A DNA stretch of 32,405 bases, from positions 89,905 through 122,309 of the forward strand of contig JAFVTV010000030.1 in the NCBI GenBank assembly GCA_017502975.1. The letters are read 5' to 3'. A program made the translations under genes and the position numbers. This DNA is from Clostridia bacterium (GTDB taxonomy: Bacteria; Bacillota; Clostridia; Oscillospirales; CAG-272). Numbering within the stretch: the first letter of the stretch is position 1; every line of letters begins with the position of its first letter. Shown one piece after another: positions 23,752 through 31,416 of the stretch. The notes beneath the pieces are model-generated. The model searched no databases and was not told the origin of the DNA. It saw only the letters and a list, made by a program, of their open reading frames with translations.

Positions 23752-25071
23752 ATGCAACAAGAATCAATTTTTTTGTCAAGTACTAAAATGCCGCAATTTG
23801 AAAGCCTGCAAGAGGATACTGAGGCGGATGTAGTAGTTGTGGGTGGCGGTATTGTAGGCATACTCACAGCGCGGCTGCTGTGCGATGCGGGCTATGAGGT
23901 GTTGCTGCTTGAGGCGGATCGTCTTTGTCACGGGCAAACCGGCAATACGACTGCAAAAATCACAGTACAGCACGGATTTTGCTATGCGGATATCGCCAAG
24001 CGGTACGGAAATGGCGGCGCGGCGATCTTTGCCGAGGCAAACCGACAAGCACTCGATCGTTACCGTGACATGGCAAAGGGTGTGGATTGCAGCTTTGAAA
24101 CGCGTGACTTTTATGCGTATGAGAAAAAGGATGCGCGCGCCCTAGAGCGCGAGCTGGAGGTGCTTTGCGCTATCGGTATGAAGGCAAGCTGGGAGCTGCC
24201 GCAGGAGTTACCGTTCCCAACGGTAGGTGCCATTCGTGTGCTCGGCCAAGCGCAATTTGATCCTGTGCGCTTTCTTGCGGCACAACTTGAGGGGCTACGC
24301 ATTTGCGAAAAGACACCCGTTGTGGGGCTTTTTGCAGGTGGTGCTATAACGGCAGACGGAAAAAGCATAAGAGCAAAGCACACGGTAGTGGCAACACACT
24401 TTCCGTTTTTGCGGTGGCGTGGCGGATATCCCTTTAAAATGTATCAAAGCCGATCCTACGTGTTGGCACTTGAAAACGCACCCTTGCCACGCGGTATGTG
24501 GGCAGACGGTGCGGGAAAGGGTGTTTCTCTTAGAAGCTTTGAAGGTTATCTGTTGCTCGGGGGCGGCACGCATCGCACGGGCACGGGCGGTGGCGGTTAT
24601 AACGTCTTAGAGGAGTTTGCTGCCGCGCGGTATCCCGGCGCCAATATTGCCGCGAGGTTTGCGGCACAGGACTGCATGACGCTTGACGGTATGCCTTATA
24701 TCGGTGCTTATGCCGAGGGCTTGGAAAACGTATATGTAGCAACGGGATTTGGCAAATGGGGGATGACCTCAGCCATGCTTTCCGCCATGATCTTAACCGA
24801 CTTGATACGCAAAAAAAGCAACCCGTATGCCGCTTTTTTTGCGCCAACGCGCCCAATGCCGCCGCTGCGCTTCCTTCGTGAAACGGGCGCGGTGTTGAAG
24901 CATTATTTGCGCCCCACGGTACCGCGCTGTGGGCATCTTGGGTGTGCGCTCCGCTATAACAAGCAGGAGCATAGCTGGGATTGCCCTTGCCACGGCTCGC
25001 GCTTTACACCACAGGGTCGCCTGCTCGATGCACCTGCCGTGCAAGATCTTAAGAAAGCGCCGAGAAAATAA
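23752..25071 (+). CDS. FAD-dependent oxidoreductase with short C-terminal Rieske domain
   Basis: A 439-residue protein. A DAO-type FAD domain begins DVVVVGGGIVGILTARLL (GxGxxG at 31-36) and includes the 'TGNTTAKIT' loop and the C-terminal FAD contact TGFGKWGMTSAML. The last ~50 residues hold a Rieske [2Fe-2S] site, CGH (C393, H395) - 15 residues - CPCH (C411, H414), then GSRF. The order FAD to iron-sulphur suggests electron transfer to or from an unknown partner. The Rieske part lacks most of the usual N-terminal strands, so it is a minimal version. The start ATG 23752 follows AGGCGGTGGTGAT. It converges on the LOG gene. Confidence 0.88.
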   Translation: MQQESIFLSSTKMPQFESLQEDTEADVVVVGGGIVGILTARLLCDAGYEVLLLEADRLCHGQTGNTTAKITVQHGFCYADIAKRYGNGGAAIFAEANRQALDRYRDMAKGVDCSFETRDFYAYEKKDARALERELEVLCAIGMKASWELPQELPFPTVGAIRVLGQAQFDPVRFLAAQLEGLRICEKTPVVGLFAGGAITADGKSIRAKHTVVATHFPFLRWRGGYPFKMYQSRSYVLALENAPLPRGMWADGAGKGVSLRSFEGYLLLGGGTHRTGTGGGGYNVLEEFAAARYPGANIAARFAAQDCMTLDGMPYIGAYAEGLENVYVATGFGKWGMTSAMLSAMILTDLIRKKSNPYAAFFAPTRPMPPLRFLRETGAVLKHYLRPTVPRCGHLGCALRYNKQEHSWDCPCHGSRFTPQGRLLDAPAVQDLKKAPRK

Positions 25072-25080
25072 GAGTGTATA

Positions 25081-25116
25081 AAAAATCACGCCGCACCTTT
25101 GGGTGCGGCGTGAAAC
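25081..25116. terminator. Bidirectional terminator
   Basis: A 12-bp stem (TCACGCCGCACC and complement, 25086-25113) with a TTTG loop. AAAAA precedes it and AACTGTTTT follows, so it works best for the minus-strand LOG gene. Confidence 0.85.
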
Positions 25117-25126
25117 TGTTTTGGGG

Positions 25127-25678
25127 TTATACCTGTGTTGCGTGTGGCTTTTCGATCGCCTTAAATACCGACTCGGGTGTTTCGCAGATGCAAAAATCGT
25201 TTGCTACATCGGGGGAAACAAAGGATTTCAAGATATACGCACCGATCACGCCGAGCAGGCTATCCCAATAGCCGTTGATGTTATAGAGCACGATGGGCTT
25301 GTCGTGTCTGCCAAGGATCTTAAGGGTAAGGATCTGGAAAAACTCATCAAGTGTGCCAAGACCGCCGGGCGTAATGATAAAGGCATCTGCCTTATCCTCC
25401 ATGATGGTTTTGCGCTCCGCCATCGTTTCAGTGGCGATAAGCTCTGTGCAAAGCGTGCTGACAGGCTCAAGCGTGTGCATAAAATGTGGAGTAACGCCGA
25501 TAATATTGCCGCCCCCTTCATGCATGCCTCTTGCGGCAGCGCCCATCAGGCCTGTTGAGCCTGCACCGAAAACCATGGTATGTCCGCGCTTTGCAATAGC
25601 GCGCCCAAGCGCCTCAACGCCGTCAATATATGCGCGATCAATGCGATCGCTGGCGGAACCGTAAAGTGTAATATTCAT
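25127..25678 (-). CDS. LOG-family protein (nucleoside 5'-monophosphate phosphoribohydrolase)
   Basis: This 183-residue Rossmann-fold protein belongs to the LONELY GUY / TIGR00730 family. Members split nucleoside monophosphates (including cytokinin forms) into base and ribose 5-phosphate. The defining motifs are present: GAGSTGLMG near residue 40, AERK (R89) and ITPGGLGTLDEF (PGGxGT 104-109 with E112). The physiological substrate in bacteria is often uncertain. The start ATG at 25678 follows AAAGGAGCTATT. It lies 65 bases downstream of plsY and may be co-transcribed with it. Confidence 0.93.
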   Translation of the reverse strand: MNITLYGSASDRIDRAYIDGVEALGRAIAKRGHTMVFGAGSTGLMGAAARGMHEGGGNIIGVTPHFMHTLEPVSTLCTELIATETMAERKTIMEDKADAFIITPGGLGTLDEFFQILTLKILGRHDKPIVLYNINGYWDSLLGVIGAYILKSFVSPDVANDFCICETPESVFKAIEKPHATQV

Positions 25679-25743
25679 AATAGCTCCTTTCTTTTGCTAA
25701 GGGTATTCAATTTAGTATATGAAGTAAGGATATGTGTGTGTAA

Positions 25744-26463
25744 TCAGGCTTTGGCATCAAACTTTTCGGTCAGCTCTTGGTGCTCCTCAAGCTTGCCGAT
25801 GCGGATAAGCTCCTTTTTTCTGTCTTCTTCATTCATCCAAACATAACTGAAGCGCATTTCCTTGCCCTTGATGATACGCTTGACGTTTTGCATATGGCGC
25901 AACAGCATTACGACCGAAGCGATGCCAATGATCGCGGCGCCCCACCAGCCACCGGCTGCGCGCCAAAGCCAATCAAGACCGCTTACACCGAATACGCCGT
26001 AAACGATGGGGATAATGATGACCGCAGTGATCGGTACGATGCAGATGTAATCGACCAAAAGCAGAAGTAGAATTTCTGCTGCAAGAATGAGACCAAACAG
26101 GCGTGGGTCAATGGCGAGCACAAGACCGCCAAAGCACGCGAGCCCCTTGCCACCCTTAAAGTTCATAAAGATGGGGAAAATGTGCCCGATGATGCAGGCA
26201 ACGCCGGCACACTCGGCAAGATAGGGAATGTTTCCAAAAATGAGAGGGAACAGGAGCATCACGCCCGTTGCTTTTAAAATATCAAACACGCCGCTGAAAA
26301 TACCGACCCATTTGCCAAGCACAACGGTTGCATTGGAGGCACCTGCGTTGCCTGAGCCCTGCTTGCGGATGTCGATGCCTTTTAGACGGCCGATGATATA
26401 TGAGGGGTTGATGCTGCCTACAAGATAGCTTGCAAGCACTGTTACAATAATTTTCCATGCCAT
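25744..26463 (-). CDS. plsY: Acyl-phosphate:glycerol-3-phosphate acyltransferase PlsY
   Basis: PlsY is a membrane enzyme that acylates glycerol 3-phosphate from acyl-phosphate in the first step of phospholipid synthesis. The 239-residue protein has the conserved GSGNAGASN (36-44; usually GSGNPGATN) and GHIFPIFMNFKGGKG (93-107) motifs and the early SYLVGSINPSYI span. About 45 charged residues after the last span (from about 190) form a cytoplasmic tail longer than in most PlsY. ATG 26463 follows GAAGAGGTGACGTG. No promoter was located with confidence in the 223-base gap upstream. Confidence 0.95.
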   Translation of the reverse strand: MAWKIIVTVLASYLVGSINPSYIIGRLKGIDIRKQGSGNAGASNATVVLGKWVGIFSGVFDILKATGVMLLFPLIFGNIPYLAECAGVACIIGHIFPIFMNFKGGKGLACFGGLVLAIDPRLFGLILAAEILLLLLVDYICIVPITAVIIIPIVYGVFGVSGLDWLWRAAGGWWGAAIIGIASVVMLLRHMQNVKRIIKGKEMRFSYVWMNEEDRKKELIRIGKLEEHQELTEKFDAKA

Positions 26464-26686
26464 GTCACGTCACCTCTTCAGTTGGGGAAATATTAATGGA
26501 TAATAGTAGTATAACATAAAATCACAAAAAATACAAGTAAAAAATTTAGTCCGTTGCGAAAGACGGTTATTTTCTACACGTTTCGCACTATTTATGATTG
26601 TTTTATTATATTAAAGCCATGTTTTCGTTGACAAAACGAAAAAAAGGGGTTATAATAAAATCAGTAAATTAAAGGAGGTTTTTGCT
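26464..26686. other. Divergent intergenic region
   Basis: This holds the DUF1858 promoter (26628-26656) and a very A/T-rich stretch with the plsY leader. No gene or RNA was recognised. Confidence 0.6.
26628..26656 (+). promoter_or_regulatory. Consensus sigma-A promoter of the DUF1858 gene
   Basis: TTGACA (26628-26633), 17-base spacer, TATAAT (26651-26656), exact consensus at both hexamers. Confidence 0.93.
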
Positions 26687-26887
26687 ATGACTGTTACGAA
26701 GGAAAGTATTATTGGAGAAGTGCTTGATTTTAATCCCGCTACGGCTCAGTTTTTCTTTGAGATCGGCATGCATTGTCTTGGTTGCCCCTCCGCACGCGGA
26801 GAGAGCATTGGAGATGCTTGCATGGTACACGGTACCGATGCCGATGCACTTGTGAAGAAGCTGAACGAATTTTTGTCGGCACAATAA
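26687..26887 (+). CDS. DUF1858 (hybrid-cluster-protein-associated redox disulfide) protein
   Basis: A 66-residue protein with the family pattern: ITKE/IIGEVLDFNPATAQFFFEIGMHCLGCPSA (quoted here only in part), in which the CLGC pair (about C30, C33) gives the redox disulfide, followed by SIGDACMVHGTD and a terminal helix. The family occurs in anaerobes, sometimes beside hybrid-cluster protein; no such gene is present here. Its partner is unknown. AAAGGAGG precedes ATG 26687, and its promoter is exact consensus, so strong expression is expected. It is separated from the nif3-like gene by a terminator. Confidence 0.92.
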   Translation: MTVTKESIIGEVLDFNPATAQFFFEIGMHCLGCPSARGESIGDACMVHGTDADALVKKLNEFLSAQ

Positions 26888-26927
26888 CAGCCCGACTTCA
26901 AAAAGGACTTGTTTTTGGTTGTAAACG

Positions 26928-26970
26928 AAAGGGGCTGTCTCAAATTACGGTTTGAGGCATCCCCTTTTTT
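26928..26970 (+). terminator. Terminator of the DUF1858 gene
   Basis: The stem AAAGGGGCTGTCTCAAA pairs with TTTGAGGCATCCCCTTT (one mismatch, one G-T pair) across a TTACGG loop and ends in a T-tract. Confidence 0.85.
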
Positions 26971-26988
26971 CAAAATGAGGGGTATATT

Positions 26989-27756
26989 ATGACGGTAGAA
27001 CAACTGTATCGTTTTTTAGAAGATAAATTTCCGCGTGCGCTTTCGGCAGAATGGGATAATGATGGGCTTTGCTGTGCCCCTGCCCCCACCAAAGAGGTGA
27101 AGCGTGTGTTGGTTGCGCTTGATCCTACCGCTGCGGCGGTAGAGGAGGCGTTGCGTGGCGGATACGACGTGTTGCTTACCCACCATCCGTTGCTTTTTCG
27201 GGGTATCAAGGCGCTTGTTCCCACACAAGCCGTGCCCCAAAAGCTGTTAAGCCTTGCCTGTGCCGGTGTTTCAGCTATGTCCTTTCATACAAGGCTGGAT
27301 GCGGTAAGCGGTGGTGTAAATGATATTTTAGCCGCCAAGCTGGGGCTTGCCCACGTGCAGCCCTTTGCGCCCGAGGGCGAGGTGCCCTGCGGCAGAGTGG
27401 GTGTGCTGAAGGCTCCTATGGATGCCAAGGCGTTTGCGCAATTGGCAAAGGACGCGTTGGGCGCGCCTGCGGTGCTGCTTGCGGGCGAAGGCACGGTGCA
27501 AAAAATTGCAGTGTGCGGTGGCGAAGGCGGCGATTTTGTGGAGGCGGCAAAGGCGGCGGGTGCGGATCTCTTTGTTTCGGGTCGCATCGGCTATCACCGC
27601 ATGCTTGACGCACCCGAGGAGGGGCTTTTGATGATCGAGGCGGGGCATTATGCAACCGAATTTCCCGTATGCGCCTATCTTGCAGATACGGTGCGGGAGG
27701 CTGATCCTGCTATTGCGGTAGATGTTATGCCCACTACTACATTACATACCCTCTAA
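26989..27756 (+). CDS. Nif3-like dinuclear-metal hexameric protein
   Basis: A 255-residue Nif3/DUF34 family member, which form metal-bound hexameric rings. Function is still debated; GTP cyclohydrolase or metal-insertion roles have been proposed. Metal-ligand regions are LLTHHPLLFRG (about 62-72) and the C-terminal SGRIGYHRML and EAGHYATEFP. The core WDNDGL near residue 20 is also typical. It lacks the internal PII-like insert of longer members. ATG 26989 follows ATGAGGGG. It is the first gene of an apparent three-gene operon with the phosphoesterase (34-base gap) and rlmD. No separate promoter was seen, so read-through past the preceding terminator is possible. Confidence 0.93.
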   Translation: MTVEQLYRFLEDKFPRALSAEWDNDGLCCAPAPTKEVKRVLVALDPTAAAVEEALRGGYDVLLTHHPLLFRGIKALVPTQAVPQKLLSLACAGVSAMSFHTRLDAVSGGVNDILAAKLGLAHVQPFAPEGEVPCGRVGVLKAPMDAKAFAQLAKDALGAPAVLLAGEGTVQKIAVCGGEGGDFVEAAKAAGADLFVSGRIGYHRMLDAPEEGLLMIEAGHYATEFPVCAYLADTVREADPAIAVDVMPTTTLHTL

Positions 27757-27790
27757 CGGTATGATTTTTTTACCATAAAAGGAGATAACT

Positions 27791-28459
27791 ATGACTTACG
27801 TGGTCGCCAATTTGCACGGTGCGCTTGATAAATATCAGGCACTGCTTCAAAAGATCAGATTTTCTAAAAACGATATTCTGTATGTGCTTGGGGACACCGC
27901 CGATTATGGCGAGGATGCCGTGGCTTTGCTTACCGAGCTCAGCATGTGTGAAAACGTGTATCCCATAGCGGGCGAGCATGACTTTTTGGCGTTGCGTATG
28001 CTTTCGGGCTTTGATCGGATGCTAAAAAGCGGTAGTATGCCCGATGCTGATTTTGCCGCCGAAATGACGGCATGGAGCCGCGAGGGCGGCGCCGCAACGC
28101 TTGAGGGATTTCGTGCGCTTGATAACGATATGCGCGAGGGGCTCCTTGACTATCTGTCGGATTTTGCACTGTATGAGGAGGTTGAGGCAGGTGGAAAGGA
28201 CTACGTGCTGGTGCATGCGGGCATCGACTGCTTTGATGCCGAAAGACCGCTTGACGAGTATGAGCCGGAAAACTTTTTTACCGTGCCTGAAGAGGAAGCT
28301 TATTTTGGTGACCGTGTGGTGGTTGTGGGTCACGTTCCCACTGCGAGCGGCAGTATTGAAAAAGAGGGAAACATCATTCGTATCGATTGCGGTGTAAAGG
28401 ACGGTGGCAAGCTTGGCTGCCTTTGCCTTGAAACGGGTGAGGAGTTTTATATCGAATGA
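27791..28459 (+). CDS. Metallophosphoesterase (PPP-like), altered metal motifs
   Basis: A 222-residue calcineurin-like phosphoesterase resembling PPP-type serine/threonine or dinucleotide phosphatases: ANLHG (7-10), LGDTADYG (33-40), AGEHD (60-64), LVHAG (H142) and VVGHVPT (H181). Three motif residues differ from the canonical DxHG, GDxxDRG and GNH[D/E] (N7 for Asp, Tyr39 for Arg, Glu62 for Asn). Metal binding may be altered, though the key histidines and two aspartates remain. The substrate is unknown. ATG 27791 follows AAAAGGAGATAACT. Its TGA overlaps the rlmD ATG by four bases (ATGA). Confidence 0.88.
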   Translation: MTYVVANLHGALDKYQALLQKIRFSKNDILYVLGDTADYGEDAVALLTELSMCENVYPIAGEHDFLALRMLSGFDRMLKSGSMPDADFAAEMTAWSREGGAATLEGFRALDNDMREGLLDYLSDFALYEEVEAGGKDYVLVHAGIDCFDAERPLDEYEPENFFTVPEEEAYFGDRVVVVGHVPTASGSIEKEGNIIRIDCGVKDGGKLGCLCLETGEEFYIE

Positions 28460-29877
28460 CCGATATGCAAAAAAACCGCACCACGGGTGCTGAAAATTTA
28501 AAAAAAGGCAGTCAGTTGACGTTGGATATCGTTGACCTGAACAATCTGGGGTGCGGCGTTGGCCGCGCTCCTGACGGCAGGGCGGTATTTGTTGCGGGCG
28601 CCGTGGTGGGCGACCGCATTTTAACGGAACTTATCAAGATAAATAAGACCTACGCCGTAGGAAGGCTTGTCAAGATCATAACCTCGTCACAGTACCGTGA
28701 GGAGGGCTTTTGCTCTGCGCCGCTTTCCTGCGGCGGCTGTGTTTATCGGCATCTTTCCTATGCGCGCGAGCTTGAGCTCAAGCGGGAATATGTCAGACAG
28801 TGCTTCCGTAAGGCGGGACTTGCCGAGGTCAAGGTTGAGGATGTACGGACAACAGGTGCGGTCAAGGGATATCGCAACAAGGCAGAATACCCTATCACCA
28901 TGTCGAAAAACCGATTGTGCGGCGGCTTTTACGCACAAAAAACACACCGTGTGGTCGTGGCGGAGCATTGCTCGCTGCAGCCCCCGATCTTTGATGAGAT
29001 TTTGCATACCGTATGCGCACTTTTAACTGCGCAAGGCGTGAGCGCTTATGATGAAGAAACGGGCAAGGGGCTTTTGCGGCACCTGTTTTTGCGCGAGGGA
29101 AAGAACACGGGCGATATCATGGTCTGCCCCGTGATAAACGGAGATCGCCTGCCCGATGAGCAGGGGTTTGTCACGGCGCTTTGCGCCAAATTTCCGCGAA
29201 TCACCTCGATCTTACTTAACATAAATAAAAAAAGCACCAACGTGGTGCTGGGAAATACTTACCGTACGCTTTGGGGGAAGGATCACCTGGAAGATGTGCT
29301 TTGCGGCGTGCGTTTTGCAATTGCACCAAGCGCCTTTTATCAGGTCAATCACGATGCCGCCGAGCTGCTTTACGGTATCGCCAAGGAACGTGCCGTAACG
29401 GGTAGCAAAAATGGACTTTTGCTTGATCTTTATTGCGGTGCAGGTACGATCGGCTTGTCTATGGCAGATGGCTTTTCCGAGGTCATCGGCATTGAGATCG
29501 TGCCTGCGGCAATAGAGTCGGCAAAGGTAAATGCGGCACGAAACGGTATTGAAAACGCGCAGTTTTATTGCGGAGATGCAGCCGATACCGAAAAGCTCCT
29601 TGCCGCAGCAGAAAGCGCGCGCGGCACGCTTCACCCCGATGTGGTGATTCTTGATCCGCCCCGAAAAGGGTGTGACCGCACGCTCCTTGAATTTTTGGCG
29701 AAGAGAGAGGTGCCGCGCATCGTTTATGTTTCCTGCGGCCCCGACACCCTCGCGCGCGATTGCGCGATCTTAAAAGATCTTGGCTATGAGATCGGTGCGG
29801 TAACGCCTGTTGATCTCTTCCCGAGAACCGGACACGTTGAAAGTGTTGTGTGTCTCACACACACTTTCAACAACTAA
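28456..29877 (+). CDS. rlmD: 23S rRNA (uracil-5-)-methyltransferase RlmD/TrmA-family
   Basis: A 473-residue SAM-dependent 5-methyluridine methyltransferase. An N-terminal TRAM domain (about 15-75) is followed by [4Fe-4S] cysteines C86, C92, C95 and C172 (FCSAPLSCGGC and EHCSL), as in RlmD-type enzymes. KGYRNKAEYP, the SAM motif LDLYCGAGTIGLSMA, ILDPPRKGCD and the catalytic Cys427 in VYVSCGPDTLARD are all present. The target (U1939, U747 or tRNA U54) cannot be told from sequence. The C-terminal TGHVESVVCL is normal. The last six residues (THTFNN) and the stop are encoded by the right arm of the repeat hairpin starting at 29833. It is third in the operon. Confidence 0.93.
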   Translation: MTDMQKNRTTGAENLKKGSQLTLDIVDLNNLGCGVGRAPDGRAVFVAGAVVGDRILTELIKINKTYAVGRLVKIITSSQYREEGFCSAPLSCGGCVYRHLSYARELELKREYVRQCFRKAGLAEVKVEDVRTTGAVKGYRNKAEYPITMSKNRLCGGFYAQKTHRVVVAEHCSLQPPIFDEILHTVCALLTAQGVSAYDEETGKGLLRHLFLREGKNTGDIMVCPVINGDRLPDEQGFVTALCAKFPRITSILLNINKKSTNVVLGNTYRTLWGKDHLEDVLCGVRFAIAPSAFYQVNHDAAELLYGIAKERAVTGSKNGLLLDLYCGAGTIGLSMADGFSEVIGIEIVPAAIESAKVNAARNGIENAQFYCGDAADTEKLLAAAESARGTLHPDVVILDPPRKGCDRTLLEFLAKREVPRIVYVSCGPDTLARDCAILKDLGYEIGAVTPVDLFPRTGHVESVVCLTHTFNN

Positions 29878-30054
29878 GTTTGCCCTTGCGGGCAAGTAAA
29901 GTTGCCTTTGGCAGTGAAGTTCACTGCGTGAGTGAAGTTTCGCCTGACGGCGAAGTTGGGCAAACTTAACTTCACTTTGCGAGTGGAACGTGCAAAACTT
30001 CACTGTGGGCGTAGCAAACAACTTCACTTTTGCAAAGCAAAAACTTCACCAAAA
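29833..30054 (+). repeat. Structured repeat module A, copy 1 (at the rlmD 3' end)
   Basis: It begins inside the rlmD stop region with a 36-base hairpin (GTTGAAAGTG / CACTTTCAAC arms), then TTGCCC/GGGCAA and CAGTGAA/TTCACTG hairpins, then GTGAAGTT boxes in one orientation and AACTTCAC boxes in the other. The first 196 bases match copy 2 (31175-31370) with 8 mismatches; the first 124 bases differ once. The final ~25 bases diverge but keep the AACTTCAC boxes. Confidence 0.9.
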
Positions 30055-30059
30055 GTCAG

Positions 30060-30123
30060 GGACAAATGTGAGTTTTGAGCAAGACTTGAAAATACAATTT
30101 ACAGCAGTTTAGTATAACATATC
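30060..30123 (+). repeat. Repeat module B, copy 1
   Basis: This 64-base block starts GGACAAATGTGAGTTTTGAG and ends TATAACATATC. It is the same length as copy 2 (31771-31834), with substitutions in the hairpin that tend to keep pairing. It has a -10-like TATAAC but no convincing -35. It directly abuts module A here, whereas copy 2 is separated from module A by the S23 gene. Confidence 0.8.
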
Positions 30124-30152
30124 AAAGTTTTTATAAAGGGGATGTAAGACCG

Positions 30153-31109
30153 ATGACAAGTACCAAAAGAATTTTATTTGTTGTTTTCATACTGATATTT
30201 CTCACTGGGATTGCTATCGGTTTGGTAGGCAGATCAATATGCACACGAGATAACGAAAACTATCAAAAAGTGCAGGTAGAACTGTTTGCCCCAGACGAAA
30301 TTGCTACGGTTTTACATGATGAAGATCTACATCAAATTTATGTATGCTATAATGATGCCTCCTATGTAAATGTCTATTCTGAAGAAGGCCGATTTCTTTG
30401 GGGGGTATCGACGCCGTATTTAAGAAATGTGTATTTTGAGCTTTCCAATAATCAACTCATTGTATATAATTCTGCTGATGCTTACATTTATGATTCATCA
30501 AACGGAACTTTTGTTGAAAAGAAAAAATCAGATGATATTGATTTGAGTTACGATTGGGAAAACGAATATACGGACGAATTCCAAGACGGCGAATTTTATT
30601 TTGATACATATCAAGTCTACAAGGCGCAAGAAGATGGATCACTAGCTACAGTCGTTGCACGTCCGTGGTGGTACTGGGTATTTAATTTTGGTGTTTGCTG
30701 GTGCGTATCGTTTGTCGGTGCTATTGGAATGGGAACTATCATTTTTCTTGAAAAACGGAAAGAGTATCGAAAAACGCAGAAAGCTATACAGCCTTCAAAG
30801 CATTCAATCGTAATAGAAAATCGCAAAGCAAGGTTTATTCTGAAATACTTTCGGATTACCTCGATCATTCATGTGATTTATGCCGTTTTAAATATTGTTT
30901 TTGGAATTTTGATGGATGGCATTCTTTGCATAGGCATTTTGCCGCTTGCAATTCATTTTATTATATCCAACATCGTTATATGGAATATGCTTGATCATAT
31001 TCGTCTCACAGAGGACGAACAAACGATAATCGATTATTGGAAGGTTTGTGAAACAGGTACTTTTATAATCGCATTCTTGTCTGTTATCGTTGCAGCAATG
31101 CTGGCATAA
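30153..31109 (+). CDS. Unrecognised membrane protein with an extracytoplasmic domain
   Basis: A 318-residue protein of no family I recognise. One N-terminal span (about 7-27) is followed by ~145 extracytoplasmic residues. These contain a beta-propeller-like phrase (HDEDLHQIYVCYNDASYVNVY, quoted only as position 56-75; then EEGRFLWGVST), and three to four more spans follow (about 174-199, 234-254, 257-280, 302-318). Aromatic residues flank the second span. The gene is visibly richer in A+T than the core genes. The ATG follows AAAGGGG at long spacing. It sits between repeat copies A1/B1 and A2 and looks like cargo. Confidence 0.75.
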   Translation: MTSTKRILFVVFILIFLTGIAIGLVGRSICTRDNENYQKVQVELFAPDEIATVLHDEDLHQIYVCYNDASYVNVYSEEGRFLWGVSTPYLRNVYFELSNNQLIVYNSADAYIYDSSNGTFVEKKKSDDIDLSYDWENEYTDEFQDGEFYFDTYQVYKAQEDGSLATVVARPWWYWVFNFGVCWCVSFVGAIGMGTIIFLEKRKEYRKTQKAIQPSKHSIVIENRKARFILKYFRITSIIHVIYAVLNIVFGILMDGILCIGILPLAIHFIISNIVIWNMLDHIRLTEDEQTIIDYWKVCETGTFIIAFLSVIVAAMLA

Positions 31110-31163
31110 AATATACCTTTTGGCTTTACAACCCCCGTTTTTGGCATAAAAATATACCTTTTG
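31102..31163 (+). repeat. Short direct repeat pair after the membrane gene
   Basis: TGGCATAAAATATACCTTTTG (31102-31122) and TGGCATAAAAATATACCTTTTG (31142-31163) differ by one inserted A and lie 19 bases apart. The first overlaps the last codons of the membrane gene. Confidence 0.7.
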
Positions 31164-31174
31164 TACTCTTGACC

Positions 31175-31395
31175 CACGTTGAAAGTGTTGTGTGTCTCAC
31201 ACACACTTTCAACAACTAAGTTTGCCCCTGCGGGCAAGTAAAGTTGCCTTTGGCAGTGAAGTTCACTGCGTGAGTGAAGTTTCGCCTGACGGCGAAGTGG
31301 TGCAAACTTAACTTCACTTTGCGAGTGAAACGAGCAAAACTTCACTGTGAACGTAGCGAACAACTTCACTACGAGCTAAGCGAGTAACTTCACTA
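31175..31395 (+). repeat. Structured repeat module A, copy 2 (leader of the S23 gene)
   Basis: This is a 196-base near copy of 29833-30028, starting with the same 24 bases that form the rlmD 3' end (CACGTTGAAAGTGTTGTGTG then TCTC), although no rlmD gene is present here. It continues with AACTTCAC boxes to about 31395 and runs into the ribosome site of the four-helix-bundle gene, so it is that gene's leader. Confidence 0.9.
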
Positions 31396-31416
31396 AACAC
31401 TATAAGGAGAAAACAT

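Noticed and set aside
29833..30054. CRISPR array from the repeated AACTTCAC boxes
   Set aside because: Boxes are 8 bases in both orientations with irregular spacers and no cas genes, so the array form is absent.
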